Below are positions 1 through 6,236 of a DNA stretch of 6,534 nucleotides, one piece after another. This DNA comes from CAZTZL01 sp964617625 (GTDB lineage: Bacteria > Zhuqueibacterota > QNDG01 > DSAB01). Location of the stretch: positions 1 through 6,534 of the forward strand of contig CAZTZL010000122.1 of NCBI GenBank assembly GCA_964617625.1. Direction: 5' to 3'. The notes below the pieces were generated by a model, which saw only the letters and a program-made list of their open reading frames with translations, did no database searches and was not told the DNA's origin. The stretch's first letter is position 1. Every line of letters starts with the position of its first letter. Position numbers and translations under genes: made by a program.

Positions 1-96
1 GCGTGATGACGAAGCAATCCATGAAAAAGAGCATGAAAAAACGGTTGTAATAATTACTAGAATCGTAAACAGTAATATGTATCGTACTTTTTTCAT
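1..96 (-). CDS. N-terminus of a probable lipoprotein (partial, runs off left edge)
   Basis: Read leftward from an ATG at 96-94, the frame is open for 32 codons to the window edge. The N-terminus is MKKVRY followed by a hydrophobic stretch (about residues 7-20, ILLFTILVIITTVF) and then Ser-Cys at residues 21-22, in the context VFSC. This is the layout of a lipoprotein signal peptide: a basic n-region, a hydrophobic core and a lipobox with Cys22 as the lipidated residue. The mature part visible here is only about ten Ser-rich residues, so function cannot be named. A weak purine-rich SD (AAGAGA) lies 5 nt upstream of the ATG. A TATAAT box and tandem repeats lie further upstream. The alternative is a chance frame, but the combination of start, signal and lipobox argues for a real gene. 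Confidence 0.55.
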   Translation of the reverse strand, partial: MKKVRYILLFTILVIITTVFSCSFSWIASSSR

Positions 97-145
97 TGTA
101 TTCTCTTAAAAGCTAACCTAAGTTTATCTACCATTCTCTAACACA

Positions 146-151
146 ATTATA
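146..151 (-). promoter_or_regulatory. Candidate -10 box (TATAAT) for the left-edge lipoprotein gene
   Basis: On the minus strand this is a perfect TATAAT, about 50 bp upstream of the lipoprotein ATG. No good -35 hexamer is found at 16-18 bp spacing; the sequence there is CATATT-like. The -35 region is instead occupied by the 21-bp direct repeats, which is what an activator-dependent promoter would look like. The assignment is inference. Confidence 0.35.
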
Positions 152-191
152 TGTCCAATAAAAGGAAAAATATGTCCACATAAAGGAAAAA
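150..191. repeat. Two tandem 21-bp direct repeats
   Basis: Units 150-170 and 171-191 are head to tail and match at 18 of 21 positions. Each starts TATGTCCA and ends AAAGGAAAAA; the three differences are adjacent (unit positions 9-11). A further AAGGAAAAA occurs at 211-219, but 28 bp on rather than 21. The 21-bp period equals two turns of DNA, and the array abuts the TATAAT box at 146-151, so a regulator-binding array for the leftward gene is plausible. Alternatives are subterminal repeats of a degraded insertion element or simple AT-rich sequence. Confidence 0.6.
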
Positions 192-197
192 CCATAT

Positions 198-219
198 TTT
201 TTCCTAATATAAGGAAAAA
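198..219. repeat. Short inverted repeat, 8-bp arms with 6-nt loop
   Basis: TTTTTCCT at 198-205 is the exact reverse complement of AGGAAAAA at 212-219, separated by AATATA. It lies between the 3' end of the conserved small gene and the upstream region of the lipoprotein gene. It could be a weak transcript end for the former or part of the repeat cluster. The stem has only two G-C pairs, so terminator function is doubtful. Confidence 0.35.
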
Positions 220-292
220 TGTTTTTCTTCTATTAGACATTTTTATCGTTAGGTCTCGGGAATGAATTTTCCTGTATTTAGACATTTTCTTA

Positions 293-667
293 CTACATCA
301 CAATTCTTTTTTCCAAACCAAGCGCTATGGCTTCGCGGTAGGGGAGTTCCCATAATTTTCTTGCCCGGTTCCATTTGCCTCCGGCAGATCGCACAAGTCT
401 TCCTGTTTGAATTTCACCATATCTTACTTTTACGCCAACCAATTTATTGGCAGTTATTCGGTCTTTGTTCAGATCCCAGGGATTTTCTTCCACAATCAGT
501 TCGACTGTTTTTAATTTCATTTTTCTTTGAAAATCATATCGGTACCGTACACAGACCAGTTTTTCTCCATATTGCTCGATCCATTTTTTCGTACCTGGCT
601 GACCGGGTCTGATTGTTTTTCCCGAACGTATTAATAACGGTTTTTTTTCATCATCAATCTGCCGGAC
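293..667 (-). CDS. Conserved small protein of unknown function, start codon unclear
   Basis: The first ATG in this frame (518-520) gives only 75 residues, but the frame stays open upstream to a stop at 671-673. The added residues are strongly protein-like: RSGKTIRPGQPGTKK, then YGEKLVCVRYRYD, leading into KTVELIVEENPW. The C-terminal half has VGVKVRYGE, AGGKWNRARKLWELPY and GLEKRIVM before the TAG at 293-295. I recognise this as a family of about 120 residues in environmental bacterial genomes, always annotated as hypothetical; this is memory, not a search. A strong SD (GGGAGGAGG, 674-682) sits 6 nt before GTC (665-667), which is not a start codon. The next non-standard option is ATT at 656-658. 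Either the start was lost by mutation, a nearby A-run is miscalled, or an unusual start is used. I place the start at the SD-spaced codon, giving about 124 residues. No membrane segment or signal is visible, so it is probably cytoplasmic. Confidence 0.75.
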   Translation of the reverse strand, partial: VRQIDDEKKPLLIRSGKTIRPGQPGTKKWIEQYGEKLVCVRYRYDFQRKMKLKTVELIVEENPWDLNKDRITANKLVGVKVRYGEIQTGRLVRSAGGKWNRARKLWELPYREAIALGLEKRIVM

Positions 668-673
668 TTTTTA

Positions 674-682
674 CCTCCTCCC
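674..682 (-). promoter_or_regulatory. Strong Shine-Dalgarno site of the conserved small gene
   Basis: Reading leftward, GGGAGGAGG is followed after 6 nt by the in-frame codon GTC and after 15 nt by ATT. The site marks where translation should begin, far upstream of the first ATG at 518-520, and is the main reason for extending the gene. Confidence 0.55.
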
Positions 683-766
683 AATCCATCATTGTATGAA
701 AATTTATAGCAGCGCAAATGGTGTTGCAGATGATTGTCCTGATATCGGATGTGTAAAGAATGATTA

Positions 767-795
767 AATATACAATGAAAACATGCGAATTTCAA
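767..795 (-). promoter_or_regulatory. Sigma70-like promoter for the conserved small gene
   Basis: On the minus strand, TTGAAA (790-795, 5 of 6 to consensus) is followed by exactly 17 nt and TATATT (767-772, 5 of 6). Transcription would start near 760, leaving a leader of about 90 nt before the SD at 674-682. Confidence 0.5.
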
Positions 796-940
796 TAATA
801 ATTTTTATAATCAAAAATACGGGATATAAATAAATGATATCGAATTTTTTGCCTTGATGTTGTTGAAAAAAATATTTAGCTTAATTTTAGAAGAACCAAT
901 TTGTATTCATACCGTAAAATTAAATATCGTTGATTGATCC

Positions 941-946
941 AAGGAG
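941..946 (+). promoter_or_regulatory. Shine-Dalgarno site deciding the M16 peptidase start
   Basis: AAGGAG lies 7 nt before ATG 954. An in-frame TTG at 930 would place this SD inside the gene and add eight residues ahead of the signal peptide, so 954 is preferred. Confidence 0.75.
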
Positions 947-953
947 AAGTCTC

Positions 954-3724
954 ATGAAAAAAGTTTTAATCCTCATTTTTCTTTTTATTTGCTCATTCTC
1001 TCTTTTCAATGCCGCCTATTCGCAATCCGAACCGGCGGAGGGTCCGGTCGATCTGGGCGCAGCGGTTCCCATTGATTCGAGCATTATTTACGGACAGTTC
1101 GAGAATGGATTGCACTATTACATCAAAGTTAACAGAAAACCGGAGAACCGCGCCGAACTGCGTCTGGCCGTCAATGCCGGTTCTGTTCTTGAGGATGACG
1201 ACCAGCAGGGGCTGGCCCATTTCTGCGAGCACATGGCGTTCAACGGGACAGAACACTTTGCCAAACAGGAACTGGTCAACTATCTCGAATCGATCGGCAT
1301 GAAATTCGGCCCGGAGATCAATGCCTATACTTCGTTCGATGAAACCATTTACATGCTGGAAGTGCCCACGGACAGCGCCGAAATTCTGGGAAAGGCCTTT
1401 CAGATCCTGGAAGACTGGGCGCATCTGGTCAGCTACGAACCGGAAGAAATCGACAAGGAACGGGGCGTGATCACGGAAGAGTGGCGGCTCGGCCGGGGCG
1501 CCGACGCCCGGATGCAGGATAAACAATTTCCGATTTTACTACAGGGTTCCCGGTATGCGGGAAGACTGCCCATCGGGAAAGTCGAGACCGTCGATACCTG
1601 TCACTATAAAACTCTGACCCGGTTCTACAAAGACTGGTACAGGCCCGATCTGATGGCGGTGGTCGCTGTCGGAGATTTCGATGCGGAAAGGATCAAAGCA
1701 CTCATCGAAACCCACTTCGCACAAATTCCGGATCCTGAAAGTCCGCGCGAACGCCAGATTTTCCCCATACCGGATCATAAGGAGACGCTCTTTGCCATTG
1801 CCACGGATCCCGAAGCGTCGGGCACAGAAGTAAGTGTGTATTACAAAACCGAACTTCAACCGGAAAACACAATAGGGGATTACCGGCGCATGATCATGGA
1901 AAACCTCCACGATTACATGATGAATCAGCGTCTCGATGAGCTCGCGCGAAAAGCGGACCCGCCGTTCATCTATGCGATTGCGGGCAAGGGCAGTTTTCTG
2001 CGATCCAAAGGGGTTTATTATTTGAGCGCCGCTGTGAAAGAACAGGGAATTGATACGGGTCTAAAATCGTTGCTGGAAGAAGCGGGAAGGGTTCAACGAT
2101 ACGGATTTACACAGAGCGAACTCGACCGGGCCAAAAAAGCGACACTGCGCTATACTGAAAAGGCGTTTGAGGAAAGGGACAAGACCGAATCCGGCAGCTA
2201 TGCGGCCGAGTATATCAGAAATTTCTTGACAGGAGAACCCATTCCCGGCATTGCGTATGAATATGCCCTGCAGCAGCAGCTCATGCCGGGCATCACACTA
2301 AATGAAATCAACGGACTGATCGGCCAATGGATACTCGACAAGAACCGGGTCATCCTGGTTAACGCGCCGGAAAAGCCGGATCTCAAAGTCCCCGATGAAG
2401 CAGAACTGCTTGCTGTTTTTCAACAGGTTCAACAGGAAGAGATTTCCCCGTATGTCGATCAGGTATCAGACCGGCCCCTCATTTCAGATCCTCCAAAACC
2501 CGGGAAGATCGTCAAGGTCAAAAAGATCGAAGATCTCGGCATTACCGAGTGGACTTTGTCCAACGGCATCAAGGTCGTACTCAAGCCGACCGATTTTAAA
2601 AATGATGAGATTCTTTTTACTTCATTCAGCCCCGGCGGTAATTCTCTGGTGGACAATGCGGATTATATTTCGGCCATTACGGCAACGAGCATTATTCAGA
2701 CAAGTGGTGTCGATGGTTTCAGCAAGGTCGAACTGGAAAAACTGTTAGCGGATAAAATGGTTCAGGTCTCTCCGTTTATCGGCACGCTCACCGAAGGCCT
2801 TTCAGGAAATGCCTCTCCCAAAGATATTGAAACGCTTTTTCAACTGATCTATTGTTACGTCACCTCTCCGAGAGAAGACAGTACGGCTTTCGCATCCTAT
2901 AAGTCGCGGCTTCAGGCGTATGTCGAAAATCGAAATGCACAGCCCGAATCGGCTTACAGCGATACCATCGATGTGACGATGGCCCAGCATCATCCGCGGT
3001 CACGCCCCCTGACAAAAGCATTGTTGGATGAAATGAATTTCGAATCCATATTTAAAATTTACCGGGAACGGTTCGCGGATACAGGCGATTTTGTCTTTGT
3101 ATTCGTGGGGAATTTCGATCCGGATTCTATCAAACCGCTCGTCGAACTCTATCTTGGCGGACTGCCTTCTTTGCCCGGAAAAGAGACGTGGAAAGATCCC
3201 GGTATTCATCCGCCTGTCGGCGTGATTCAAAAAGAGGTCCGAAAAGGGATCGAACCGAAAAGCCGGGTGGAAATTATTTTTACGGGGCCCTGCAAGTGGA
3301 CACGTGAAAATGATTATCTGTTGAATTCGATGACGAGTGTTATGAAGATCAAACTCAGAGAAATTCTCCGTGAAGATATGGGCGGCACCTATTCGGTCGG
3401 TGTGTCCGGTTCGGTTTCCCTCTATCCAAGAGAAGAGTACAATATTCACATTTCATTCGGGTGTTCTCCGGAACGGGTCAATGAAATGACGCAGACGGTT
3501 TTTCTGCAAATAGACAGCCTGAAAACATTTGGACCCAAATTAAGTGATATTGAAAAAGTGCATGAAATGCAGATCAGGCAGTACGAAAAAAGTCTGAAGG
3601 AAAACGGATTTTGGCTGAATACGCTTAACCGTTATTATTTCACAAAACGGGATCCGCGTGTTATATTGAAATTTCCGAAACTTGTTGATAAACTGTCTGT
3701 TCAATCCATTCAAAAGACGGCCCG
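954..3724 (+). CDS. Periplasmic M16 family zinc metallopeptidase (PqqL-like), C-terminal tail lost in gap
   Basis: A secreted zinc endopeptidase of the M16 (insulinase/pitrilysin) family that would hydrolyse peptides in the periplasm. A signal peptide (residues 1-23; MKK, hydrophobic core, AYS before Q24) is followed by an N-terminal M16 domain opening at GQFENGLHYYI. It contains the inverted zinc motif HFCEH (H89, E92, H93; H89 and H93 bind zinc, E92 is the catalytic base) and the downstream ERGVITEE, whose final Glu (E176) should be the third zinc ligand. A second, inactive M16 domain begins near residue 530 (ITEWTLSNGIKVVLK) and includes GGTYSVGVSG at about 810-819, a conserved signature of this half. 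Such single-chain two-domain enzymes usually have a little over 900 residues. 923 codons precede the gap, followed by a CGN codon that must be Arg, so perhaps a few tens of residues are missing. All catalytic residues are present and the enzyme looks functional. The substrate is unknown and no pqq genes are seen nearby, so no gene symbol is given. Confidence 0.93.
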
Positions 3725-3824
3725 NNNNNNNNNNNNNNNNNNNNNNNNNNNNNNNNNNNNNNNNNNNNNNNNNNNNNNNNNNNNNNNNNNNNNNNNNNNN
3801 NNNNNNNNNNNNNNNNNNNNNNNN
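3725..3824. other. Assembly gap of 100 Ns
   Basis: Exactly 100 Ns, typical of a scaffold join of unknown true length. It removes the end of the M16 peptidase gene and any terminator. The first stop after it in the peptidase frame (TGA 3834-3836) cannot be trusted as the real end. The sequence resumes with seven Ts, which could be the tail of a terminator whose hairpin broke the assembly. Confidence 0.98.
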
Positions 3825-3832
3825 TTTTTTTC

Positions 3833-3860
3833 TTGACTTTTTCGTCATAATTGTTAAAGT
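3833..3860 (+). promoter_or_regulatory. Candidate promoter for the small secreted protein gene
   Basis: TTGACT (3833-3838, 5 of 6 to the -35 consensus) is followed after 16 nt by TAAAGT (3855-3860, 4 of 6 to the -10 consensus). It is the best match in the short stretch between the gap and the gene at 3909. The -10 is mediocre. Confidence 0.3.
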
Positions 3861-3866
3861 TATGAC
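3844..3866. promoter_or_regulatory. Palindrome GTCATAA-N9-TTATGAC, possible operator
   Basis: GTCATAA (3844-3850) and TTATGAC (3860-3866) are perfect 7-bp inverted arms around a 9-nt spacer. The half-sites are 16 bp apart centre to centre, a spacing compatible with a dimeric regulator. The site overlaps the spacer and -10 of the candidate promoter, where a repressor would act. The low-GC arms make a terminator unlikely. Confidence 0.35.
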
Positions 3867-3908
3867 ACCACCAGAGGTTCAAGGAAAAGCCAATTCAGAG
3901 GGGAAAGG

Positions 3909-4337
3909 ATGAGAAGAATCGCTGCCATTGTGTGCGGTTTTCTGTTTATTGTATTCTTCGGATTTGCATTCGGAGGCAGTTCAACCGGCCATCGGGTCAG
4001 AATTGTTGTTCGGCATCATCCGAACCAGAATGATGAAAGCGAAAGTATTCCGGGTCGGACAGAATCCGATTTACCCAATGGTCCATTATGGATGGATATG
4101 GAAAGGTGCACGGCTTCTCTGGGATTGGAAGGGAACAATCACCATTTCCGCTGGGATCAAAAGAAGGCCATCCCGGGCAGATATTCTATCGCAACGGATT
4201 TTTCAAATGAAATCAAAGATGCGCTCCCTGTTTTGTTAAGAAATGCGGATCAAGCTGAAATCCGGAAATTCAGGGATTCAACTTCGAATACTGAAAATAT
4301 GCCGTTGATCTATTGTACAATCACGGATGTTTTATAG
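3909..4337 (+). CDS. Small secreted protein of unknown function
   Basis: 142 residues starting at an ATG preceded by GAGGGG (3898-3903) at 5-nt spacing. The N-terminus is a signal peptide: MRR, a hydrophobic core to about residue 22, ending FGFAFGGSS. The mature protein of about 120 residues starts with a strand-like segment (HRVRIVVRH). It then has a polar, low-complexity stretch (NQNDESES), the segment WMDMERCTASL, and ends IYCTITDVL. The Cys in ERC and the Cys in IYC could form a disulfide in the periplasm. I do not recognise the family. The pattern of a short beta-strand start and a TITD-type end faintly recalls small secreted beta proteins common in environmental genomes, but this is weak. 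It lies between the peptidase and a strong terminator and is probably transcribed from a promoter just after the gap, or with the peptidase. Confidence 0.7.
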   Translation: MRRIAAIVCGFLFIVFFGFAFGGSSTGHRVRIVVRHHPNQNDESESIPGRTESDLPNGPLWMDMERCTASLGLEGNNHHFRWDQKKAIPGRYSIATDFSNEIKDALPVLLRNADQAEIRKFRDSTSNTENMPLIYCTITDVL

Positions 4338-4347
4338 AGAGAAAGAT

Positions 4348-4397
4348 CCGTTTATCAAGTTGTTTTTTACATCATCTATCTGTAAAGTTGATAACGG
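4348..4397 (+). repeat. Imperfect inverted repeat upstream of the terminator
   Basis: CCGTTTATCAA (4348-4358) pairs with TTGATAACGG (4388-4397) over ten base pairs with one bulged T, around a loop of 29 nt that contains a T6 run (4363-4368). It directly precedes the terminator stem and shares only base 4397 with it. It may stabilise the 3' end of the upstream transcript. Confidence 0.4.
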
Positions 4398-4436
4398 CTG
4401 TAATAATTTCAAGAATCGATTATTACGGCTTTTTTT
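4397..4436 (+). terminator. Intrinsic (Rho-independent) terminator
   Basis: GCTGTAATAAT (4397-4407) pairs with ATTATTACGGC (4419-4429) over 11 bp including one T-G wobble. The loop is 11 nt and seven Ts follow (4430-4436). The polarity fits only the plus strand, ending the transcript of the small secreted protein gene and separating it from thyX. Confidence 0.85.
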
Positions 4437-4448
4437 ATGGATTTGTTC

Positions 4449-4476
4449 TTGCATCTTAAACAGTTTCTTCTATATT
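4449..4476 (+). promoter_or_regulatory. Candidate promoter for thyX
   Basis: TTGCAT (4449-4454) and TATATT (4471-4476) are separated by 16 nt, placing transcription start near 4483, about 40 nt before the thyX ATG and just after the terminator. The -10 is good and the -35 poor. A promoter is needed here because the terminator isolates thyX from upstream genes. Confidence 0.35.
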
Positions 4477-4523
4477 TAGGATGAAATCCGAGACATTGCG
4501 AAATATAAAACAAAGGACGGTTC

Positions 4524-5459
4524 ATGAACCACGAATTTGAATCTCTGCAGCGAAAACAGGTTAAAGCTTTGGATGAAATCCTCGGCAAGCCGTTTAAAGT
4601 CCTCGATGACGGCTTTGTCCGGGTCATTGAATATATGGGATCGGACAGTTCGATTGCACAGGCGGCGCGCGTTTCCTATGGCAAAGGAACCTCCCAGGTT
4701 CACGAAGACCGCGGATTGATCCGTTATCTGATGCGCCACAAACATACGTCCCCTTTCGAGATGTGCGAAATCATGTTTCATGTCCGCATTCCCATGGACA
4801 GCTGGCGGCAGTGGATTCGGCACCGGACCGCCAATGTCAATGAATACTCCACACGATACTCGATTGCCATCGATGCCTGTCAAACCACCAATCATGAACA
4901 GTGGCGGATGCAGTCCACAAAGAACCGGCAGGGGAGCGAGGAATTTCTGGATCCCAAAGCCGGTGAGGAACTGTCTCGGAAAGAAGCCGAGATTCAGGAA
5001 AAAGCCAGAGCGGTCTACAACGAACGGATTGAAAAAGGAATTGCCAGGGAGCAGGCCAGAAAAGACCTGCCATTGTCCACTTATACCGAAGCCTATTGGA
5101 AAATCGATCTTCATAATCTGCTTCATTTTCTTGAACTTCGGATGCAGCACAACACGCAACTGGAAATACGCAGTTATGCGCAAACCATCGGTCAGGAAGT
5201 CGTCAGCCGGTGGTGTCCGATCACGTGGGAAGCGTTTATGGATTACTGGTTTAACGCGGTGACATTTACTGCTAATGAATTGAATATTATCAGGGAAATG
5301 GCTTCCGGGAATTCGGAAAAAGCGATTCAGCTTGCCGAAGAATTCGGATGGGTATCACAAAGAGCGGACCGTCCAAAGCGCAATTATGAAAGAGAAGAGT
5401 TCGAAGAAAAACTGAGAAATGCTGGTATTCCGATTCCATGGGGAAATAGTAATGAATAA
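4524..5459 (+). CDS. thyX: Flavin-dependent thymidylate synthase ThyX
   Basis: Makes dTMP from dUMP using methylene-tetrahydrofolate as carbon donor and reduced FAD as hydride donor, in the cytoplasm. The ThyX signature RHR-X7-S is present and complete: R99-H100-R101, TANVNEY, then S109, followed by TRY. The second conserved block is YTEAYWKIDLHNLLHFL (from about residue 190) and QLEIRSYA, whose Arg216 should be the conserved substrate-binding Arg. At 311 residues it is longer than the classic 220-250-residue enzymes because of an insert after RYS (including QSTKNRQGS and a charged helix), as in other long-form ThyX proteins. The start is supported by AAGGA at 6-nt spacing. The gene lies after a terminator and has its own candidate promoter. 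The next gene starts 38 bp after its stop, suggesting a shared transcript. Confidence 0.96.
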   Translation: MNHEFESLQRKQVKALDEILGKPFKVLDDGFVRVIEYMGSDSSIAQAARVSYGKGTSQVHEDRGLIRYLMRHKHTSPFEMCEIMFHVRIPMDSWRQWIRHRTANVNEYSTRYSIAIDACQTTNHEQWRMQSTKNRQGSEEFLDPKAGEELSRKEAEIQEKARAVYNERIEKGIAREQARKDLPLSTYTEAYWKIDLHNLLHFLELRMQHNTQLEIRSYAQTIGQEVVSRWCPITWEAFMDYWFNAVTFTANELNIIREMASGNSEKAIQLAEEFGWVSQRADRPKRNYEREEFEEKLRNAGIPIPWGNSNE

Positions 5460-5497
5460 TGTTCATTCATTGATTTATATCGATAAGGAGTTGATCG

Positions 5498-5959
5498 ATG
5501 CCTCAGCTGGTAAAGGGTGGAAAGCATACATTCGGATGGTCGAAAGTGGGCAGTGATGGTAAAATTGCCATTCCCCCGGATGCATTTGCAGAGTACAAAT
5601 TTATTGAAGAAGACAAAGCATTTCTTTTTTCCGGCAGTAAGACCTCCGGCGGATTCGGATTGACGACATCGAAATTACTGGGCTCTTCTCCGATTTTTAA
5701 AATGATATCAGCACGACCGGAATTGTCCGGCTTTAAAATACCCGAAGGACAATTCGTTGAAATCCATTCCAGAATTTTTTGCTGGATTACGATTCAGGAT
5801 CAATGTATTTTTGTCCCGGAGAATACTTTACGACATTACAGTATCAGAATAGGAGCCCAACTTCTTACTGTAAGAGGGAGCGGCCTTGCGCTCGGTTTTA
5901 TCGTCAGGGGGCCAATCATCGAAGAAGCAAAGAAACATCCGGATCTGCCTGTATATTGA
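5498..5959 (+). CDS. Conserved protein of unknown function with AbrB-like N-terminus
   Basis: 153 residues with a well-placed start: AAGGAG (5485-5490) lies 7 nt before the ATG. Residues 12-33 read FGWSKVGSDGKIAIPPDAF and on. The V-x-x-D-G-K-I-x-I-P-x-x-A pattern resembles the opening strand of the swapped-hairpin AbrB/MazE/SpoVT fold (usually V-x-x-x-G-R-I-x-I-P), which suggests a small DNA-binding regulator. This is inference from one motif. The rest has a Gly/Ser-rich turn (SGSKTSGGFGL) and ends with VRGSGLALGFIVRGPIIEEAKKHP. I recall similar hypothetical proteins in anaerobic bacteria but no assigned function. There is no signal peptide or membrane segment. It lies 38 bp after thyX on the same strand with no visible terminator between, so it is probably co-transcribed. 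Confidence 0.85.
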   Translation: MPQLVKGGKHTFGWSKVGSDGKIAIPPDAFAEYKFIEEDKAFLFSGSKTSGGFGLTTSKLLGSSPIFKMISARPELSGFKIPEGQFVEIHSRIFCWITIQDQCIFVPENTLRHYSIRIGAQLLTVRGSGLALGFIVRGPIIEEAKKHPDLPVY

Positions 5960-6055
5960 TCCCTCAGTATTGTTTTCACCGATAACATATATTCATATCA
6001 GATCATCACTCTGATTAATATCCAATTCAATATTCTCTTCCATTTGGAGATTTTC

Positions 6056-6084
6056 TTTTTAAACAGCTTGATCCTGTTTTAAAA
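6056..6084 (+). terminator. Weak terminator-like hairpin after the thyX operon
   Basis: AAACAG (6061-6066) pairs with CTGTTT (6074-6079); after a T-T mismatch, four further T-A pairs extend the stem outward. The loop is CTTGATC. It is followed by G then TTTT, so the U-tract is poor. It is the best terminator candidate after the gene ending at 5959, about 100 bp downstream. A 6-bp inverted repeat (ATCAGA 5997-6002, TCTGAT 6010-6015) lies between. Confidence 0.3.
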
Positions 6085-6097
6085 GTTTTGTAAATTC

Positions 6098-6175
6098 AAT
6101 AGTTATTTGAATCTGATCAGCGAGCGCATTCTCCGAGGCTTGCCTCGGAGTAAGCGAGCGAATATAATAACTATT
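6098..6175. repeat. REP-like palindromic element with flanking inverted repeats
   Basis: The core CTCCGAGGC (6131-6139), TT, GCCTCGGAG (6142-6150) is a perfect 9-bp palindrome. It is flanked by direct copies of GCGAGCG (6120-6126 and 6154-6160), which partly extend the stem, and bounded by AATAGTTATT (6098-6107) and its exact reverse complement AATAACTATT (6166-6175). GC-rich hairpins with a CTTG loop, in an AT-rich spacer and near a second related copy, resemble REP/RAYT-associated or MITE-type palindromes. No transposase is in the window. Confidence 0.6.
6140..6168 (+). promoter_or_regulatory. Candidate pdxS promoter inside the palindromic element
   Basis: TTGCCT (6140-6145, 4 of 6 to consensus) and TATAAT (6163-6168, perfect) are separated by exactly 17 nt. 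The -35 is formed by the loop and right arm of the palindrome; the -10 lies just outside it. Transcription would start near 6175, leaving a leader of about 78 nt that includes the second hairpin. Confidence 0.5.
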
Positions 6176-6190
6176 TATTACAGATGAAGA

Positions 6191-6214
6191 TTCTCCGCTG
6201 CTTACGGCGGGGAG
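6191..6214. repeat. Second REP-like hairpin, in the pdxS leader
   Basis: TTCTCCGCTG (6191-6200) pairs with CGGCGGGGAG (6205-6214) over ten positions counting wobble pairs, with loop CTTA. It shares the ATTCTCCG start, the GCTT centre and the CGG...GAG end with the palindrome at 6131-6150, so the two look like diverged copies of one repeat type. In the pdxS transcript it would form a stem about 40 nt upstream of the start codon. Confidence 0.5.
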
Positions 6215-6236
6215 CTTCAATTCATATTTTACTTCC

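Noticed and set aside
150..219. Possible CRISPR array.
   Set aside because: The 21-bp units are directly adjacent with no spacers, and there are only two of them.
262..612. Plus-strand open frame of 116 codons.
   Set aside because: It lies antisense to the conserved minus-strand small gene, whose translation is family-like; the plus translation is Phe/Leu-rich with no recognisable motif.
854..920. Sigma70 promoter for the peptidase gene.
   Set aside because: Several TTG-type hexamers and a TAAAAT (915-920) exist, but no pair has acceptable spacing and match; nothing can be supported.
930..953. In-frame TTG start for the peptidase at 930.
   Set aside because: It would put the SD AAGGAG inside the gene and add a charged stretch before the signal peptide. 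ATG 954 fits better.
993..1526. Long minus-strand open frame inside the M16 gene.
   Set aside because: It is antisense to the zinc-motif domain of a clear peptidase; a shadow frame.
3540..3912. Open frames spanning the N gap on both strands.
   Set aside because: Frame across a gap of unknown length is meaningless, and the flanks belong to other genes or spacer.
3928..4239. Alternative plus frame of 103 codons within the small secreted protein gene.
   Set aside because: No SD at its start and no signal peptide; the 3909 frame has both.
4476..5183. Minus-strand open frame of 235 codons under thyX.
   Set aside because: Antisense shadow of an unmistakable ThyX coding sequence.
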